Numbered from the stretch's first letter, positions 26,280 through 37,700 are shown. The stretch is 64,000 nt of DNA from Bacteroidia bacterium (GCA_030432635.1 JAUIMB010000008.1:114422-178421); one strand, 5' to 3'. Notes: generated from the sequence alone by a model not told the origin. Program-made: numbers and translations.

Positions 26280-27425
26280 ATGAATAGAATTATCTTGCTT
26301 ATATGTGCTGCACTTTGTTTTCAAATAAGTGGTTCACAAGTGTTATACGAAACCATTGAGTCTTCAAAACTGGGAGAATCTCGTGAGATTAAAATTCAAT
26401 TGCCTAGAAATTATGATCCTGAAGGTGATATTTTATATCCGTTGATAATTGTGCTCGATGGTGACTATATGTTTGAACCTGTGATTGGAAATACCGATTA
26501 CCACTCATATTGGGGAGATATGCCTCGGTCAATTGTGGTTGGTGTGAATCAAGCTAAGACTAGAGACCAAGATTTGGCATATGCTGATGATTCCTATTTT
26601 CCTTCCGATGATGGTGGAGCGCCTTTTTTTGAGTTTATTGGAATGGAACTTATTCCTTACATTAATGACAATTATTTGACCTCAAATTTCAGGATTGTGG
26701 TGGGTCATGACCAAAGTGCGAATTTTGTTAACTATTGGCTATTTAAGGACAAACCTTTGTTCAGAGGTTATATTGTTTTCAGTCCAGATCTAGCGCCAGA
26801 AATGGCAAATCGGTTACAAGAACGATTATCTACAACTACGGAAGATACGTTTTACTATTTAGCTACCGCTGATAATGATGTGAAAAGTCTAAGGGAAGGC
26901 GTCTTGGCACTTAATACCCTTATTAATTCCGTAGCCAATGAAAAACTGCATTATCGTTTCGATGATTTCACAGATGCTGACCATTATTCATTGGTTGGTT
27001 TAGGCATTCCAAAGGCTATCAATGAAATTTTTGGCTTGTTCAAGCCTATTAACAAAAAGGAGTACAAGGACAAACTGCTCACTTATGAAGGTAGCCCTTT
27101 TGAGTACCTGATGAAAAAATATGAAGACATCGAATTCTTCTATGGCTTCGAGAAAAAGGTGGTTGAAAATGATATGAGAGCTGTACTGGCTGCGGCTAAA
27201 AAGAAAAATGATGTCGAAGCACTCAAGGAATTGTCAAAACTGGCGCGAAAAGAATATCCAGAATCTATGATTAGTGCCTACTATGCTGGCCAGTATTATG
27301 AAATGGATGGCAATATGAAAAAGGCACTTCAAAATTATCAATCCGGATTACTTCTTGAAGAATCCGAGTTCATTACAAAGGACATGTTGCTCGATAAAAT
27401 CTATGATATTCAGGAGCAAGATTAA
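26280..27425 (+). CDS. Exported esterase-fold protein with TPR-like tail, nucleophile missing (paralog 1)
   Basis: 381 residues. Signal peptide 1-19 (ISGSQ). An alpha/beta-hydrolase of the putative-esterase family (PF00756-like): IQLPRNYDPEGD, LIIVLDGDYMF, SIVVGVN, ELIPYINDNY. The nucleophile elbow normally reads GHSxGG but here is G142-H143-D144-Q-S, with Asp in the Ser position; the catalytic His is retained (H235, DADHYSLV). The C-terminal 90 residues look like TPR/helical repeats (SAYYAGQYYEMDGNMKKALQNYQ). Likely a non-catalytic periplasmic binding protein, unless S146 substitutes. The next gene is a tandem paralog. Confidence 0.82.
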   Translation: MNRIILLICAALCFQISGSQVLYETIESSKLGESREIKIQLPRNYDPEGDILYPLIIVLDGDYMFEPVIGNTDYHSYWGDMPRSIVVGVNQAKTRDQDLAYADDSYFPSDDGGAPFFEFIGMELIPYINDNYLTSNFRIVVGHDQSANFVNYWLFKDKPLFRGYIVFSPDLAPEMANRLQERLSTTTEDTFYYLATADNDVKSLREGVLALNTLINSVANEKLHYRFDDFTDADHYSLVGLGIPKAINEIFGLFKPINKKEYKDKLLTYEGSPFEYLMKKYEDIEFFYGFEKKVVENDMRAVLAAAKKKNDVEALKELSKLARKEYPESMISAYYAGQYYEMDGNMKKALQNYQSGLLLEESEFITKDMLLDKIYDIQEQD

Positions 27426-27510
27426 AAAAATCGTGCATTTCATCGAATAAATTAGCATGTTGTGGATTGTTTTAGGTATATTTACATACCCTAAATCAAA
27501 CCTACAAACG

Positions 27511-28692
27511 ATGAAAAACCTACTACTTTTTGTCATTGCCCTGTTGTGTTGTATCCAAATTTCAGCACAAATAAAACGAGAAACCTTCGAGTCAAGGTAT
27601 TTAAACTCAACAAGGGAATTCAAAATCAAACTACCGGAAAACTACGACCCAGAGTCTGAATTAAAGCATCCCGTAATTATTGTCTTCGATGGTGAATACC
27701 TATTCGAACCAGTTAATGGCCAAGTGAGTTTTCAAACACATTTTGATGAAATGCCAGAGTCTATAGTTGTTGGTATCATTCAAGGAAAGGAACGCTTTTA
27801 CGATAGCTATTTTGATGAGGTTTCAGGCTTACCATTTGAATCAGGTGACCGTTTTTACAAATTCATCGATCAGGAATTACTTCCTTATTTGGATGCCAAT
27901 TACAATACAAGCAAGTTTAAGGTTGCCGTAGGGCATAACCTTATGGGAAATTTCATCAATTCATTTTTGTTTCATGAGAAACCGGTTTTTCAGGCATATA
28001 TTAACCTAAGCCCAGATTTTAAAGGAACAATGAGTCAAAATGTAGCAACACGTTTGGAGTGGTTGGAAGATGATATTTTTTATTATATGGCGACTTCAGA
28101 TAAGGATATCAAGGGCATTCGAAATATCGTTCAGGAAACACATCGGCAACTTAAGGGAATAGACAATCAAGAGCTTACCTATTATTACGATGAGTTAAAG
28201 GGAGATTCACATTATCAGCTGGTTACTGGAGCATTGTCAAAAGCAATGGATAGAATATTTGAGTTGTATAAACCCTTGGATGAAAAGGAATTGAACGAGA
28301 AAGTGTTTCCTTATGAAGGTACCTTAGATGATTATATCGTTGATCGTTACAAGCGTATTGATGACTTATTCGGGATATACAAGCCAATTTCAGAAAAGGA
28401 ACTTGAACAGCTCATTACGGTTGCTGAAAAGCGTGAGGATATTGAGTCTGTTTATAAAATAGGAAAATTAGCCAATAAGTTGAATCCTGAATCTTCTTTT
28501 GGAACTTACTACATGGCACAGTATGCTGAGAAATTAGGAAAAACAAAAAAGGCAGTAAAGCTATACGAGTCTGCTTTGACCTTGGAAGATATGGCTCATA
28601 TCGATAGAGACTTCATCATGTCGCATGTTGAAGGACTCAAATTTGTAGAAGACGATACCGAAACAGATGAAGACGATGACGAAGAAAACTAA
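27511..28692 (+). CDS. Exported esterase-fold protein with TPR-like tail, nucleophile missing (paralog 2)
   Basis: 393 residues from ATG 27511, chosen because it begins a proper signal peptide (MKNLLLFVIALLCC... ISAQ); an ATG 18 codons upstream would bury it. Same layout as the preceding gene: KIKLPENYDPESE, PVIIVFDGEYLFEPV, ELLPYLDANY. The nucleophile elbow is G141-H142-N143-L-M-G, with Asn in the Ser position; H234 is kept. Helical repeats follow (GTYYMAQYAEKLGKTKKAVKLYESAL) and the tail is very acidic (DTETDEDDDEEN). Product of a tandem duplication; probably non-enzymatic. Confidence 0.82.
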   Translation: MKNLLLFVIALLCCIQISAQIKRETFESRYLNSTREFKIKLPENYDPESELKHPVIIVFDGEYLFEPVNGQVSFQTHFDEMPESIVVGIIQGKERFYDSYFDEVSGLPFESGDRFYKFIDQELLPYLDANYNTSKFKVAVGHNLMGNFINSFLFHEKPVFQAYINLSPDFKGTMSQNVATRLEWLEDDIFYYMATSDKDIKGIRNIVQETHRQLKGIDNQELTYYYDELKGDSHYQLVTGALSKAMDRIFELYKPLDEKELNEKVFPYEGTLDDYIVDRYKRIDDLFGIYKPISEKELEQLITVAEKREDIESVYKIGKLANKLNPESSFGTYYMAQYAEKLGKTKKAVKLYESALTLEDMAHIDRDFIMSHVEGLKFVEDDTETDEDDDEEN

Positions 28693-28850
28693 ATACAGCA
28701 TTTATTCTACCGACTACATATTTGAACGCATGTATCAAAAAGTAAGGGCTATTTTTATCTCAGATAAATCCCTTAAGACCAGTCGCAATTAAATTCATTG
28801 CTGGCAAATGATATCAACCAAATTGTATTAATTTAGCGGTGAGTAATAAC

Positions 28851-28888
28851 CGAACGGAAGTTCGAAAATTTCCCTTTGCTAAGGGAAA
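28851..28888 (+). promoter_or_regulatory. Tandem hairpins in the radA leader
   Basis: Hairpin 1 is CGAAC-GGAA-GTTCG (28851-28864), closed by a GNRA-type tetraloop. Hairpin 2 is TTTCCCTT-TGCT-AAGGGAAA (28869-28888), a perfect 8-bp stem ending 6 nt before the ATG. The rest of the gap from 28693 holds another imperfect stem (28744-28774) that may terminate the upstream transcript. Confidence 0.55.
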
Positions 28889-28894
28889 GTGACC

Positions 28895-30253
28895 ATGGCT
28901 AAATTAAAAACAACATTTTTCTGTCAAAATTGTGGTGCGCAATATGCAAAGTGGCAAGGGCAATGCAATTCGTGCAAGGCTTGGAACACAATTTCTGAAG
29001 AAGTCATTTCAAAGCCAGAAAAGAACGACTGGAAAACACCATCCAACATAGCTTCTAGAACAGCAAAGTCATTAAAAATCAACGATATAGATACGGCTCA
29101 AGAGGCGAGGTTAAATACTCTTGATACTGAATTCAATCGAGTGCTAGGTGGTGGTCTAGTTCCTGGTTCCTTAACCCTTCTTGGAGGTGAACCTGGTATT
29201 GGCAAAAGTACCTTATTACTTCAAATTTCATTAAAGCTGCCATACAAAACCTTGTATGTCTCTGGTGAAGAAAGCCAAAAACAAATAAAAATGCGTGCGC
29301 AACGTGTCCATCCAAACTCAAAGGAGTGTTATATTCTTACCGAAACCAAAACGCAGCATATTTTTAAGCAAATTGAAACCCTCAAACCAGATATCGTTGT
29401 TATCGATTCCATTCAAACTTTACACAGTGATTATATCGAGTCGTCTTCAGGGAGCATTTCACAAATAAAGGAGTGTACCACAGAACTGATCAAGTTCGCC
29501 AAGGAAACCGCAACACCTGTTATACTCATTGGTCACATTACAAAAGATGGAAATATTGCAGGACCCAAAATCTTAGAGCATATGGTTGATACCGTTTTGC
29601 AGTTTGAAGGCGATCGCAATCATGTATTCAGAATTTTAAGAGCTCATAAAAACCGATTTGGATCCACCAATGAACTTGGCATCTATGAAATGCAAGGTTC
29701 TGGATTAAGGGAAGTTTCCAACCCTTCTGAAATCCTGATCTCCCAAAAGGAAGGAGATCTCTCCGGAAACGCCATTGCTGCAACATTAGAAGGCATGCGA
29801 CCATTGCTCATTGAGGTCCAAGCATTAGTCAGTACTGCGGTGTATGGTACACCTCAACGAAGTGCGACTGGATTTAATGCAAAACGTCTTAATATGTTAC
29901 TAGCGGTTTTAGAGAAACGCGCTGGTTTTAGACTGGGAGCTAAAGATGTATTTTTAAATATCACTGGAGGTATTACCGTAGACGATCCTGCTATCGATTT
30001 AGCTGTTGTTGCAGCGATTTTATCCTCTAATGAAGATCAGGCATTACCTCAGGATTATTGTTTTGCTGCTGAAGTAGGTTTATCGGGTGAAATTAGGCCA
30101 GTGCAACGTGTGGATCAGCGTATTCTCGAAGCCGAAAAACTAGGGTTCTCCCGGATTTTTATATCAAAATTCAATAAGTTAGGATCTCACTACAAAACGA
30201 TAGATGTGCAACGCATTTCCAAGGTTGAGGATCTTGTGAAATTTCTTTTGTAA
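28895..30253 (+). CDS. radA: DNA repair protein RadA
   Basis: 452 residues from ATG 28895 (a GTG two codons earlier is also open). Order of domains: zinc finger C10, C13, C24, C27; RecA-like ATPase with Walker A GGEPGIGKST (97-106) and the RadA-specific KNRFG motif (252-256); C-terminal Lon-like domain (about 280-450, TGGITVDDPAIDLAVVAAI). It promotes branch migration during recombination. The leader carries two hairpins immediately before the start codon. Confidence 0.97.
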   Translation: MAKLKTTFFCQNCGAQYAKWQGQCNSCKAWNTISEEVISKPEKNDWKTPSNIASRTAKSLKINDIDTAQEARLNTLDTEFNRVLGGGLVPGSLTLLGGEPGIGKSTLLLQISLKLPYKTLYVSGEESQKQIKMRAQRVHPNSKECYILTETKTQHIFKQIETLKPDIVVIDSIQTLHSDYIESSSGSISQIKECTTELIKFAKETATPVILIGHITKDGNIAGPKILEHMVDTVLQFEGDRNHVFRILRAHKNRFGSTNELGIYEMQGSGLREVSNPSEILISQKEGDLSGNAIAATLEGMRPLLIEVQALVSTAVYGTPQRSATGFNAKRLNMLLAVLEKRAGFRLGAKDVFLNITGGITVDDPAIDLAVVAAILSSNEDQALPQDYCFAAEVGLSGEIRPVQRVDQRILEAEKLGFSRIFISKFNKLGSHYKTIDVQRISKVEDLVKFLL

Positions 30254-30400
30254 AACCTCAATAGAGCACATGTTTTTAAACGGTGTTTTTGGTATTTCAT
30301 TTTTTCAAAATCACGCTTCATCTGATTTCTCAAACATTTTATCTAATAACCTTTGTAATGGTTTTGAACGATGTGTTACAAATACGTACTATTGTACTTA

Positions 30401-30479
30401 AATATGAGCAATTAACAGGTTGTTTTTGTTCATATTAGCCCTCTAACCAAAAAATCTATCGGACTTAAAAATTTAAGTC
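30401..30479 (+). promoter_or_regulatory. Inverted repeats in the leader of the T9SS surface-protein gene
   Basis: An 11-bp stem with one G-U pair (AATATGAGCAA at 30401-30411 with TTGTTCATATT at 30426-30436), then a perfect 18-bp palindrome GACTTAAA-AA-TTTAAGTC (30462-30479), 22 nt before the ATG. The latter is symmetric enough to be an operator. The remainder of the 248-nt gap shows nothing recognisable. Confidence 0.45.
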
Positions 30480-30501
30480 AAATATTGTTAACCGTTGTGC
30501 T

Positions 30502-33500
30502 ATGAAGCTTACTCTACGAATCTCATTATTTTTTATCTTGGTGTTGTCGTCTTCGCATTTGTGCTTTGCTCAAGATGCTGATGGTGATTCTATCGTGGAT
30601 AGTGTAGATCTCGATGATGATAATGATGGTATTTTAGATACCTTGGAAAAAGGAAATGCTACGGTCACGACTAATGAATGTGGGAGTCAAGATAATTTTA
30701 TTTTTGATCAAGACCCAGTCGAACACTCAGGTGACGGACTCAATTATACACTTCTTGAAGGAGAAGTATTTCGATTTGCAAATGTAGGCGTTGGTGTCGA
30801 TGCCTTAATGACAATAGTTGATTACGTCAACGCAACATGTGATCTTTTGGATGATGAATCCTCTCAAGAGGAATATCTCAAGCCAGGAGTTCGGTCGACA
30901 AGCTTAAGTGCTGGACAAGAAGGTTATGTGGAATTTAACCTTCAGTTTGTCGCTTCAGGAACAACCAATCCTATTACCGTACCAGAGGTGTTTATTAATT
31001 TGAATGATATCGATGGTGATAATGCAAAATACGAGCGTGTTAGAATTCCTTTGCCTTATAGTTATGTCTTGGAAAACCCTTCGAATGTAACTATAACTCA
31101 AGAAGATGAGTATCTGGTAGCGACCTCTGGGAACGTAAACTACCAAGGAACATCAGATCAAAATACAATCATCAATGTAAAAGCACGCTATTTTGATTTA
31201 TCCGACTTAACCTTTCAAATGGGTATTTTGGCTAATACCAATGTGAACAACGTGGTTCGCTATTTTAGTATGCAGTTTGAATGTGTGACAAATTTTTCAA
31301 ATCCAGTTGTCACATACACTGATGCAGATGGAGATGGGATTCCAAATTATCTTGATATCGATAGTGATAATGATGGTATTCCAGATAATGTAGAAGCTCA
31401 ATCGACTTTAGGTTATATACAACCGTCTGGAACAGTGAATTCCGATGGTATTTATGATAATTATCCAGCTGGTGGCTTTAACCCATTGGATACTGATGCG
31501 GATGGAAAATTGGATTTCCTTGATGATGATTCGGATAATGATGGGACATTGGATATAGAAGAAAATGGCATGGCAAATGCGACTTCAGGAGTTGATACAG
31601 ACGCAGATGGTTTGGATGATGTTTTTGAAACTAATGGCATTAATGACACTATGCTAGATGTGAATGAGGATATTGACAATCCTTCAAATTTAGCCATATT
31701 ACCTGATACAGATAATGATCTTGCATTACCTGATGGCGATTTGGATTATCGTGATTTATTTAATACCAATCCACCTAGTAATGCTCATTTAGATCTTGAT
31801 GGTGTCGATGACTACTTATCAACCAATGGTTTTTTGGAAAGCCTGGACCAAGTGACCATTATGGCTTGGGTGAAAATTGACCCTGAAAATGCAGCACAGT
31901 CAATGGCAACAATAGCTGGTCAAGATGAGGCCTGTCGTTTGGTTGCTAGAAACGGAAATGAATTAGGGTTTACAATGCGAACACCTGCAGGTGTTGTGAC
32001 AGCATACCCATCATCTGGTGTTAATTATGATGAATGGCATCATGTAACTGGTGTGTTTTCAAATGCCACTGGAAAAGTGTTACTGTATATCGATGGAGAG
32101 TTGATTTCAGATGTCACTTATGCAAGTCATATTGGTGAACTCACTGAAAGTACTGGTGCAACAACACATACTTTTGAAATAGGACGAAAGTCCAGTGACA
32201 CTTCAAATCGAGAATATTTCAATGGAAAGGTTGATGAAGTGCGTGTATTCAATTTGGCATTGTCAACAGATCAAATCCAGCAAATTGTATTCCAAGAGAT
32301 TGAAGAACATCTAGGGTTTCTTACTGGAAAAGTTATCGCTAAGGAGGTTTCTGATTTTACAACATCCAATAATGTGTCATGGACACACCTCATTGCTTAT
32401 TATCCGATGACTGATATTAAAAACAATATCACTTCTGATGCATCTTGGCACTCAAAAACCTTGCGTTTACATAACATCACGACCATACAGCCTCAAACAG
32501 CTCCTATGCCATTTGTAACTGTTAGTGACGGTAGTTGGAGTGCTACAAGTACATGGCTACATGGAAATATATGGGATATTGAAGACCCAAATACAGCTAA
32601 AGATTGGAGCATCGTAAAAATAGAGCACAATGTGAGTACATCAGATTCATATGCGACCTTAGGCCTTTATATTGATGCCAATAAAACCTTAACCATAAAC
32701 GGTGATCATAAGGTTGAAAATTCTTGGTATTTAGAGCTTAATGGAACTATAGATCTTAACGATGATGCACAATTAGTACAAGGTCCAAAAAGTGATTTGG
32801 TAACGTCTGCACAAGGAAAAATCCTAAGACGACAAGAAGGAAATTCGAGTGTGTATTGGTACAATTACTGGGCTTCTCCAGTAGGTGCCCTAGGTGCAAC
32901 AAGCTGGACTGATAATAATACGTCGACAAATAATTTTAGTAATTCAACCTTTCAGCTTAATATGCTTAAGGAAGGTGATGGAAGCAGCATCGCATTTACT
33001 AATGCGCATGATCAAGTGGGTCATATAAGCACACGTTGGTTGTATACCTATCAAAATGGTGTGACATACAATGATTATGTATCTATTGACCAAAATACTG
33101 CTATTGCTCCTGGCATTGGTTATACACAAAAAGGAACTGGGACAACAGACCCAGATCAGCAATACATATTTGAAGGAAAACCAAATAATGGAACCATACT
33201 TATCAATGTTACTGATACAGGTGGGACAGGATCGGTACCTTCTGTATCGAGAACAGATTACCTTTTAGGAAACCCTTACCCTTCAGCATTAGACGTCCAT
33301 GCATTTATTGATGATAATGCCACAGTTCTTGGAGGCGGTGGAGCTATTCAATTATGGCAACAATGGAGTGGAAGTTCACATTATTTGAATGAGTATGATG
33401 GAGGTTATGCTGTTGTTAATAAATTGGGTTCTGTGAGAGCATCCCAGTTTATCGGAATCGACGGAGGAAGTACTGGAGGTCAAGAAGGAACAAAGTTACC

Positions 33501-34374
33501 AACGCGATATCTACCAGTGGCTCAAGGTTTTGTTGCCGAAATCGCGTCGAATGGTACGATAGTTTTCAAAAACAGTCAACGTCGTTTTGTTAAGGAAGCA
33601 GATGCTGATGGTTCACCTGATACTGGATCTGTGTTTTTAAGATCGAATGCTCAAAATACTGAAGACACAACGGCTGAAGATGATAGCGTCATGCAGAAAA
33701 TTCGTTTGGAGTTCAATAGTGTGAATGGACCAGATACAAGACGAGAGTTGTTGCTTGGATTTAGTAATTTGACTTCCGATGGATTCGATTATGGTTATGA
33801 TGCCATCTATTCGGGCGAAAATGCTGACGATCTACACCTGCTTTTGGAAGGTGAGCATATGGTCATGCAAGCTTATGGTGCAATAACCGAAGACAAAAGT
33901 GTACCGTTGGGACTAAAAACTTCAGGAAACCATACTTATGAAATTAAAGCGACACAGTTCGATAATATTTCCGAAGATCAAAATGTCTATCTAAAGGATA
34001 ATTTAACAGATTCATATTTTGATTTACGTCAAGGTAATGCTTATGAATTTGCTTCAACTCAAGGCGAATACAGCAACAGATTTGAAATCGTATTCCAAGC
34101 AGACAATACCTTATCAACTGAAAACACACAATTAGAAGAAAATAACATCCTATTCGATAGTGTTAACAATACCTTGTTTGTTAAGGGTCTGCAGCAAGAT
34201 GCCGAAGAACTTTCTGTGTTCAATATGCTTGGGCAAGTAGTTCAAACCTATAACGATGTGTCTTCTAGCGAACTTAATAATGGCATATCCATTTCTGGAC
34301 TTAGTACAGGAGCTTATGTTGTACACATTAAAGTTGAAGGTGCCGTTAAGACAAAAAAAATATTGGTAAGATAA
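30502..34374 (+). CDS. Large surface protein: thrombospondin type 3 repeats, LamG domain, T9SS sorting domain
   Basis: 1290 residues. Signal peptide 1-24 (LCFAQ). Calcium-binding type 3 repeats: [20 protein letters not shown] at 25 onward and several more around 270-385 ([20 protein letters not shown]). A concanavalin-like LamG domain spans about 425-600 ([42 protein letters not shown]). A long beta-rich middle follows, and the last 78 residues (1213-1290) are a type-A T9SS C-terminal domain ([33 protein letters not shown]). It should be exported by the type IX system and attached to the surface; a role in adhesion or glycan binding is inferred. Confidence 0.9.
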   Translation: MKLTLRISLFFILVLSSSHLCFAQDADGDSIVDSVDLDDDNDGILDTLEKGNATVTTNECGSQDNFIFDQDPVEHSGDGLNYTLLEGEVFRFANVGVGVDALMTIVDYVNATCDLLDDESSQEEYLKPGVRSTSLSAGQEGYVEFNLQFVASGTTNPITVPEVFINLNDIDGDNAKYERVRIPLPYSYVLENPSNVTITQEDEYLVATSGNVNYQGTSDQNTIINVKARYFDLSDLTFQMGILANTNVNNVVRYFSMQFECVTNFSNPVVTYTDADGDGIPNYLDIDSDNDGIPDNVEAQSTLGYIQPSGTVNSDGIYDNYPAGGFNPLDTDADGKLDFLDDDSDNDGTLDIEENGMANATSGVDTDADGLDDVFETNGINDTMLDVNEDIDNPSNLAILPDTDNDLALPDGDLDYRDLFNTNPPSNAHLDLDGVDDYLSTNGFLESLDQVTIMAWVKIDPENAAQSMATIAGQDEACRLVARNGNELGFTMRTPAGVVTAYPSSGVNYDEWHHVTGVFSNATGKVLLYIDGELISDVTYASHIGELTESTGATTHTFEIGRKSSDTSNREYFNGKVDEVRVFNLALSTDQIQQIVFQEIEEHLGFLTGKVIAKEVSDFTTSNNVSWTHLIAYYPMTDIKNNITSDASWHSKTLRLHNITTIQPQTAPMPFVTVSDGSWSATSTWLHGNIWDIEDPNTAKDWSIVKIEHNVSTSDSYATLGLYIDANKTLTINGDHKVENSWYLELNGTIDLNDDAQLVQGPKSDLVTSAQGKILRRQEGNSSVYWYNYWASPVGALGATSWTDNNTSTNNFSNSTFQLNMLKEGDGSSIAFTNAHDQVGHISTRWLYTYQNGVTYNDYVSIDQNTAIAPGIGYTQKGTGTTDPDQQYIFEGKPNNGTILINVTDTGGTGSVPSVSRTDYLLGNPYPSALDVHAFIDDNATVLGGGGAIQLWQQWSGSSHYLNEYDGGYAVVNKLGSVRASQFIGIDGGSTGGQEGTKLPTRYLPVAQGFVAEIASNGTIVFKNSQRRFVKEADADGSPDTGSVFLRSNAQNTEDTTAEDDSVMQKIRLEFNSVNGPDTRRELLLGFSNLTSDGFDYGYDAIYSGENADDLHLLLEGEHMVMQAYGAITEDKSVPLGLKTSGNHTYEIKATQFDNISEDQNVYLKDNLTDSYFDLRQGNAYEFASTQGEYSNRFEIVFQADNTLSTENTQLEENNILFDSVNNTLFVKGLQQDAEELSVFNMLGQVVQTYNDVSSSELNNGISISGLSTGAYVVHIKVEGAVKTKKILVR

Positions 34375-34451
34375 CGATGATTCAGTCTAGTGTGACTTTT
34401 TATTGACTTTTGGGTCTCAATATTGAATACCTTTTTTCCCCATAGTCATAA

Positions 34452-34520
34452 ATGAAAAACACAAAAAGAATCTTATCATTAATTGCTTTGTTGATTCTAT
34501 TTAAAGTTGTCTTTTTTTAA
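34452..34520 (+). CDS. Possible 22-residue membrane peptide ORF
   Basis: ATG to TAA encoding 22 residues: a basic start (MKNTKR) and a hydrophobic helix (ILSLIALLILFKVVFF). It has the profile of a single-pass membrane peptide, or of the signal sequence left from a lost exported gene. Upstream, TACCTTTT is only a weak -7 match. There is no homology evidence; it may be chance in AT-rich sequence. Confidence 0.25.
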   Translation: MKNTKRILSLIALLILFKVVFF

Positions 34521-34684
34521 TGGAATGAATCAAAGCAATTTTTGTCAATATGACATCTTTAATGGCATTAGTCTATTTCGATTTTCAATGATTGTCATTT
34601 TTGTTCGATACACTCTTATATTTTTACCAAAAATCCTTAATTTCGCGACGCGATAAGAAGAATCATTTTATGAGCGTGAAAACT

Positions 34685-34720
34685 TTGGTTTATAGCTTAT
34701 TAAAAGCTATATAAAACCAA
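34685..34720 (+). promoter_or_regulatory. ileS leader hairpin
   Basis: TTGGTTT-ATAGCTT (34685-34698) pairs with AAGCTAT (34704-34710) and AAACCAA (34714-34720), 14 bp with one 3-nt bulge and a 5-nt loop. It lies 43 nt before the ileS ATG and lacks a following T-run, so it is a leader structure rather than a terminator. Confidence 0.55.
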
Positions 34721-34763
34721 TACTTGAGTTTGTATCTGTCCATAAAAAAATAGAGACTATCAG

Positions 34764-37700
34764 ATGAAATTTCCTGAATATAAAGGGCTTGATTTACCAA
34801 AAGTAGCTGATGAAATCCTAAACTATTGGCAAGAACATAACATCTTCGAAAAGAGTATTTCCAGTAGAGAAGGCAACCAACCATTTGTGTTTTTTGAAGG
34901 ACCTCCTTCAGCAAATGGATTGCCAGGTGTTCATCATGTTCTAGCACGTGCCATCAAGGATATTTTTCCACGATATAAAACCATGAAAGGCTTTCAGGTA
35001 AAGCGAAAAGCGGGATGGGATACTCATGGCTTACCTATTGAACTTGGTGTTGAAAAAGATTTAGGCATCACCAAGGAAGATATTGGTAAAACGATTTCTG
35101 TTGAAGACTATAACGCAGCGTGCCGTAAAGCGGTTATGCGTTATACTGATGTGTGGAATGACCTCACCCAAAAAATGGGATATTGGGTCAATATGGACGA
35201 TCCCTATATTACTTACGATCCAAAATATATGGAAAGTGTATGGTGGTTACTCAAACAGATTTATAATAAAAACTTACTGTACAAGGGTTACACCATACAA
35301 CCGTATTCACCAAAGGCTGGTACTGGATTGAGTTCTCACGAGCTTAACCAACCAGGCACTTATCAGGACGTGACCGATACGACTGTAGTGGCTCAGTTTA
35401 AAGCAAAATCTGAGTCGCTTCCAGATTTCCTTAGAGATGAAGGTGATATCCATTTCCTGGCTTGGACGACGACACCTTGGACCTTACCGAGCAATACAGC
35501 GTTAACCGTTGGTCCAAAGATAGATTATGTTTTGGTCGAAACGTATAACCAATACACATTCGAACCAATGAATGTGATTTTAGCCAAGAAATTAGTAAAC
35601 TATCAGTTTTCAGGTAAGTATAATGTAGTGGAAGGGAAATCAGAATTGTTGAATTACAAATCTGGAGATAAGAAAATTCCATATTACGTTGTTAAGGAAT
35701 TCTTGGGAAAAGATTTAGTTGACATTACTTACGAACAATTATTGCCTTATGCCTTGCCTTATGATCATCCTGAAAATGCTTTTCGTGTGATTTCAGGAGA
35801 TTTTGTAACGACCGAAGATGGTACAGGAATTGTCCACACAGCACCCACTTTTGGTGCTGATGATGCCTTGGTTGCAAAACAGGCGATACCTGAAGTGCCT
35901 CCAATGTTGGTCAAGGACGATCAGGATAATTTAGTGCCTTTGGTAGATTTACAAGGACGTTTCCGTCCAGAAATGGGCGAATTTTCAGGAAAATATGTCA
36001 AGAATGAATATTATGCTGATGGTGAAGCGCCTGAAAAATCTGTAGATGTCGAACTTGCAATCAAACTAAAAACCGAAAACAAGGCCTTTAAGGTTGAAAA
36101 ATACAAGCACAGTTATCCTAACTGTTGGCGAACCGATAAACCAATTTTGTATTATCCGTTAGATTCGTGGTTCATTAAGGTAACCGATGTGAAAGCACAA
36201 ATGGTCACTTTAAATGATACCATCAATTGGAAACCAAAATCTACAGGAACCGGTCGTTTCGGAAATTGGCTCGCGAATGCCAATGACTGGAATTTATCAC
36301 GATCTAGATATTGGGGAATTCCTTTACCAATTTGGCGTACCGAAGATGGAAAAGAAGAAATATGTATTGGTTCGGTTGAAGAATTGAAGTCCGAAATGAA
36401 ACGTGCAGTCGAAGCAGGACTTATGAAAGCAGATATCTTCGAAAGTTTTGAAGTCGGAAATAATTCTGATGAAAATTATTCGAAAATCGATTTGCACAAA
36501 AATATTGTTGATGAGGTTGTTTTACTATCTAAATCTGGCCAACCAATGCGACGTGAAAGCGATCTTATTGATGTGTGGTTCGATTCAGGTTCTATGCCTT
36601 ATGCGCAATGGCACTATCCATTTGAAAACAAGGAATTGATTGATGAAGGAACATCTTTTCCTGCCGATTTTATAGCCGAAGGTGTTGATCAAACACGTGG
36701 TTGGTTCTACACGCTTCACGCGATAGCCACTATGGTATTCGATTCCGTAGCCTACAAAAATGTGGTGTCTAACGGACTGGTTTTGGATAAAAACGGACAA
36801 AAAATGTCCAAACGTTTGGGCAATGCTGTCGATCCATTTGAAACCCTGTCAACGTATGGAGCTGATGCCACACGTTGGTATATGATCATGAATGCCAATC
36901 CATGGGACAACCTAAAATTTGACGCTGAAGGTATCGAGGAAGTGAAGCGTAAATTCTTCGGAACCTTATATAATACCTATTCATTCTTTACACTCTATAC
37001 AAATCTGGATGGCTTTACTTATGCTGAAGCCGACATCCCTTTAAAAGATAGACCTGAAATTGATCGTTGGATTTTATCCGAACTACACACATTGATACAA
37101 AAGGTCGATGAATACTATGCCGAGTACGAACCAACTAAAGCCGCACGAGCAATTTCTGAATTTACCCAAGATCATCTCAGTAATTGGTATGTGCGTTTAA
37201 GCAGAAGGCGCTTCTGGAAAGGAGATTATCAAAGTGATAAAATCTCAGCTTATCAAACCTTGTATACCTGTATGGTGACCATTGCAAAGTTAGGTGCTCC
37301 AATTGCTCCATTTTTTATGGATAGATTATATACCGATTTGACTAAGGTTACCCAAAAAGAGCATTTTGAAAGTGTACACTTGGCGCAGTTTCCAATATAT
37401 GATACAGCCTATGTTGATAAACCTCTTGAACGTAAAATGGAGAATGCGCAAACAATTTCTTCATTGGTATTGTCGTTAAGAGCTAAGGAAAAGATCAAAG
37501 TGCGTCAACCGCTACAGAAAATTATGATTCCAGTAGATTCTGAAGTTCAGAAAGCTGAAATTTTGGCTGTTGAAGATTTGATAAAATCTGAAGTCAATGT
37601 CAAAACCGTTGAAGTATTAGAAGACGCTTCAGATATTTTGGTGAAACAGATCAAACCAAACTTTAAGGTGTTGGGACCGCGTTTTGGTCAGGATATGAAA

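Larger units (their letters stand above)
34375..34763 (+). other. 389-nt intergenic region before ileS
   Basis: Holds a 22-codon ORF (34452-34520), an inverted repeat TGTCA-ATA-TGACA (34543-34555), a -7-like TAATTTCG in the stretch after 34620, and a strong leader hairpin (34685-34720). No tRNA, T-box or known riboswitch pattern was recognised. The unusual length for this compact genome suggests regulatory content for ileS. Confidence 0.6.

Noticed and set aside
30566..31750. Tandem DNA repeat or CRISPR-like array in the DG/D-rich coding stretch
   Set aside because: The periodicity is in the protein (thrombospondin type 3 calcium repeats); the DNA copies are diverged and inside a reading frame.
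34375..34763. T-box riboswitch before ileS
   Set aside because: No T-box sequence, specifier stem or terminator/antiterminator pair; a single hairpin without T-run.
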